From an uncultured Collinsella sp. (lineage in GTDB: Bacteria > Actinomycetota > Coriobacteriia > Coriobacteriales > Coriobacteriaceae): a stretch of DNA of 22,779 nt. The position numbers and the translations under genes were made by a program. The stretch covers positions 1 to 22,779 of the forward strand of contig CABUNB010000041.1 in assembly GCA_902492755.1 (NCBI GenBank), given 5' to 3'. Under the pieces are notes generated by a model. It had not been told where the DNA came from. It made no database searches and was given only the letters and a program-made list of their open reading frames with translations. Each line of letters opens with the position of its first letter. Position 1 is the first letter of the stretch. Below, piece by piece: positions 20,339 through 22,779 of the stretch.

Positions 20339-22779
20339 TTAAGCGAAGTAGGCTACGCCGCTCTCAAAGATCGGCATGAACTTATCGCCGGGGACATGCT
20401 CGGGCACGTTGCGGTACAGATTGTCGCCGCGACGCTCGGCATGGCCCATCTTGCCCAGGACACGGCCGTCGGGGCTCGTGATGCCCTCGATGGCGAGTGC
20501 GGAGCCGTTGGGGTTGACGGAAAGATCCATGCTGGGCTTGCCGTCTTCGCCCACGTACTGCGTGGCGACCTGGCCGTTGGCGATCAGCTGGGCGAGCACT
20601 TCGTCGTTGGCGACAAAGCGGCCCTCGCCGTGGCTGATGGCGACGGTGTAGGGGTCGTCCAGGCTGCACTGCGACAGCCACGGGGACAAGTTGGACGAGA
20701 TGCGGGTGCGCACCAGACGGCTCTGGTGGCGACCGATGGTGTTGAACGTCAACGTGGGCGCATCGGGCGTGGCGTCGACGATGTCGCCGTAGGGCACCAG
20801 GCCGAGCTTGATCAGGGCCTGGAAGCCGTTGCAGATGCCCAGCATCAGGCCATCGCGGGCCTTGAGCAGGTCGCGGACTGCCTCGGTGACCTCGGGAGCG
20901 CGGAAGAACGCCGTGATGAACTTGGCGGAGCCGTCGGGCTCGTCGCCGCCCGAGAAGCCGCCGGGGATCATGACGATCTGGCTTGCGCGGATGCGGCGGG
21001 CAAGCTCGTGGGTGCTTTCGGCGACGGCCTCGGGCGTGAGGTTGTTGATCACGAAGGTGTCGGCCTCGGCGCCGGCGGCGCGGAAGGCACGGGTGCTATC
21101 GTACTCGCAGTTGTTGCCGGGGAACACGGGGATAACCACGCGCGGGCGGGCGATCTTGGCGCCGACGTACACGTGGATGTCCTTGGCGCGGAAGTCGATG
21201 GTCTCGACCTCGGGGGTCTCGTCGGCGCTGCGGTAGGCAAAGACACTCTCGATGCCGCTCTCCCAAGCCTCCTGGAGTTCGGAGAGCTCGATGACTTCGG
21301 AGCCGGTGTCGATGACATAGCCCTCGACGGTGGTGCCCAGGGGCTCGACGACAACGCCGTTGGCGACCTCGGGCAGCTCGGCGTCCTCGGCGAGCTCGAC
21401 GATAAAGCTGCCGTAGAGCGGGGTGAAGAGGCTCTCCGCGTCTACATCCTCGGCAAGCTCGATACCGATCTGGTTACCGACGCACATCTTAAAGAGGCTC
21501 TCGGCGCCGCAGCCGTAGCCGGGCGTGGAGACGGCCAGGGCGTTGCCGTTGGCGGTGAGCGCCTCGACGGCGTCAAACGCGGCGAGCAGCTGCTGGGCGT
21601 CGGGACGGTAGTCCTCGCCATAGGTGGCGGGGGCGATGCGGACGACGCGGTGCGTGAGGCCCTTGAACTCGGGCGAGACGGCGCGGGCGGCCTTGCCCAC
21701 GGCGACGGCGAAGCTGATCAGGGTCGGCGGAACGTTGAGCTCGCCGGCCTCGTCCTCAAACGAGCCGCTCATGGAGTCCTTGCCGCCGATGGCGCCGGCA
21801 CCCAGGTCGACCTGGGCCATGAGGGCACCCAGGACGGCAGCCATGGGCTTGCCCCAGCGCTCTGCCTCGGTGCGCAGGCGCTCGAAGTACTCCTGGAAGG
21901 AGAGGTAGGCGCGCTTGTGCTCAAAGCCGGCGGCAACGAGCTTGGCGATGGACTCGACCACGGACAGGTAGGCGCCCGCAAACTGGTCAGCTTCCATCAG
22001 GTAGGGGTTGAAGCCCCATGCCATAGCACTCGCCGTGGTGGTCTCGCCGTCCACGGGGAACTTGGCGACCATGGCCGAGCTTGGGGTGAGCTGCGTCTTG
22101 CCGCCAAAGGGCATGAGCACGGTCGCGGCGCCGATGGTGGAGTCGAAGCGCTCGGAAAGGCCCTTGTTAGAAGCGACGTTGAGGTCGGTGACGAGCGAGG
22201 TCATGCGCTCGGCGAGCGTGGTGCCGGCCCAGCTGGGCTGCCACACGCTACGGGCGCACACGTGGGCGACCTGGTGCTTGGGTGCGCCGTTGGAGTTGAG
22301 GAACTCGCGAGACAGGTCGACGATGGCGACGCCGTTCCAGGCCATGCGCATGCGCGGCTCGGCGGTAACCTCGGCGATAACGGTCGCCTCGAGGTTCTCC
22401 TCGGCGGCGTAGCCCATGAACTCCTCGACGTCACCGTCGGCGACGGCGCAGGCCATACGCTCCTGGGACTCGGAGATAGCGAGCTCGGTGCCGTCCAGGC
22501 CGTCGTACTTCTTGGTTACGGTATCAAGGTCGACATACAGGCCGTCGGCAAGCTCGCCCACGGCGACCGAGACGCCGCCGGCGCCAAAGTCGTTGCAGCG
22601 CTTGATCAGACGGCAGGCATCGCCACGGCGGAACAGACGCTGCAGCTTGCGCTCGACCGGGGCGTTGCCCTTCTGGACCTCGGCACCCGAGGTCTCGATG
22701 GACTCGGTGTTCTGAGTCTTGGAGGAACCGGTGGCACCGCCGATGCCGTCACGGCCGGTGCGGCCGCCCAGCAGGATGA
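20339..22779 (-). CDS. purL: Phosphoribosylformylglycinamidine synthase, large fused form (5' partial)
   Basis: The frame stays open from the right edge, so the N-terminal part lies beyond the window; 812 residues are visible. At the edge ILLGGRTGRDGIGGATGSS is the PurL ATP-binding signature, and KRCNDFGAGGVSVAVGEL follows. The catalytic synthetase half continues with GKTQLTPSSAM and IGGKDSMSGSFED. A C-terminal class-I glutamine amidotransferase domain starts at RPRVVIPVFPGNNCEYD; its nucleophile Cys is in GICNGFQALIKLG (codon 20831-20833) and the His in SHGEGRFVA (codon 20630-20632). The enzyme converts FGAR, ATP and glutamine to FGAM in purine synthesis. The fused glutaminase distinguishes it from the small PurL that uses separate PurQ and PurS. 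Transcription ends at the strong terminator after the stop. Confidence 0.96.
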   Translation of the reverse strand, partial: ILLGGRTGRDGIGGATGSSKTQNTESIETSGAEVQKGNAPVERKLQRLFRRGDACRLIKRCNDFGAGGVSVAVGELADGLYVDLDTVTKKYDGLDGTELAISESQERMACAVADGDVEEFMGYAAEENLEATVIAEVTAEPRMRMAWNGVAIVDLSREFLNSNGAPKHQVAHVCARSVWQPSWAGTTLAERMTSLVTDLNVASNKGLSERFDSTIGAATVLMPFGGKTQLTPSSAMVAKFPVDGETTTASAMAWGFNPYLMEADQFAGAYLSVVESIAKLVAAGFEHKRAYLSFQEYFERLRTEAERWGKPMAAVLGALMAQVDLGAGAIGGKDSMSGSFEDEAGELNVPPTLISFAVAVGKAARAVSPEFKGLTHRVVRIAPATYGEDYRPDAQQLLAAFDAVEALTANGNALAVSTPGYGCGAESLFKMCVGNQIGIELAEDVDAESLFTPLYGSFIVELAEDAELPEVANGVVVEPLGTTVEGYVIDTGSEVIELSELQEAWESGIESVFAYRSADETPEVETIDFRAKDIHVYVGAKIARPRVVIPVFPGNNCEYDSTRAFRAAGAEADTFVINNLTPEAVAESTHELARRIRASQIVMIPGGFSGGDEPDGSAKFITAFFRAPEVTEAVRDLLKARDGLMLGICNGFQALIKLGLVPYGDIVDATPDAPTLTFNTIGRHQSRLVRTRISSNLSPWLSQCSLDDPYTVAISHGEGRFVANDEVLAQLIANGQVATQYVGEDGKPSMDLSVNPNGSALAIEGITSPDGRVLGKMGHAERRGDNLYRNVPEHVPGDKFMPIFESGVAYFA

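Overview
The window reads as chromosomal DNA of a high-GC anaerobic actinobacterium, most likely a Collinsella-like member of the Coriobacteriia. This rests on general protein character, GTG/TTG starts with strong purine Shine-Dalgarno (SD) sites, a large fused PurL, and an EtfA with a ferredoxin domain beside a lactate-dehydrogenase-type flavoprotein. The genus is an inference; there is no rRNA gene to fix it. No tRNA, rRNA, CRISPR array or insertion sequence was seen.

Layout. 1-1049: an AT-rich left end with the 3' end of an MFS transporter gene on + and about 650 bp of degenerate or unassigned sequence. 1050-6653 (-): a three-gene operon encoding a TerB-N/TerB-C protein, a BrxD-like P-loop ATPase and an Lhr/BrxHI-like SF2 helicase, read in that order. 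It is headed by an extended -10 promoter overlapped by a very good LexA (SOS) box. 6741-7457 (-): a DUF554 membrane protein. 7576-10782 (-): five small genes for mostly exported or membrane-anchored proteins. 11129-14754 (+): FAD-linked oxidase (lactate dehydrogenase type), EtfB and ferredoxin-EtfA, a likely electron-bifurcating (confurcating) lactate oxidation unit. 14751-15563 (-): an HD-domain hydrolase. 15690-16695 (+): azlC-azlD branched-chain amino-acid exporter. 16846-17868 (+): a 2-keto-3-deoxygluconate permease with a strong hairpin after it. 18059-19201 (+): a membrane diguanylate cyclase. 19304-20239 (-): an EamA/DMT transporter. 20339-22779 (-): the C-terminal part of a large PurL, running off the window, with a clear terminator.

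The most interesting unit is the TerB / BrxD-like / BrxHI-like trio. BrxD and BrxHI are accessory genes of type 2 BREX phage defence, and TerB-N/TerB-C domains belong to tellurite-resistance-linked stress and DNA-processing modules. Here the three stand alone, with no methylase (PglX), PglZ phosphatase, BrxC/PglY or nuclease nearby, and the operon appears to be under DNA-damage control. I infer a compact DNA-surveillance or anti-phage system; function is not proven by sequence. Secondary points of interest are the envelope operon with an odd sorting-signal-like tail (LAQTD) and the LDH-Etf cluster.
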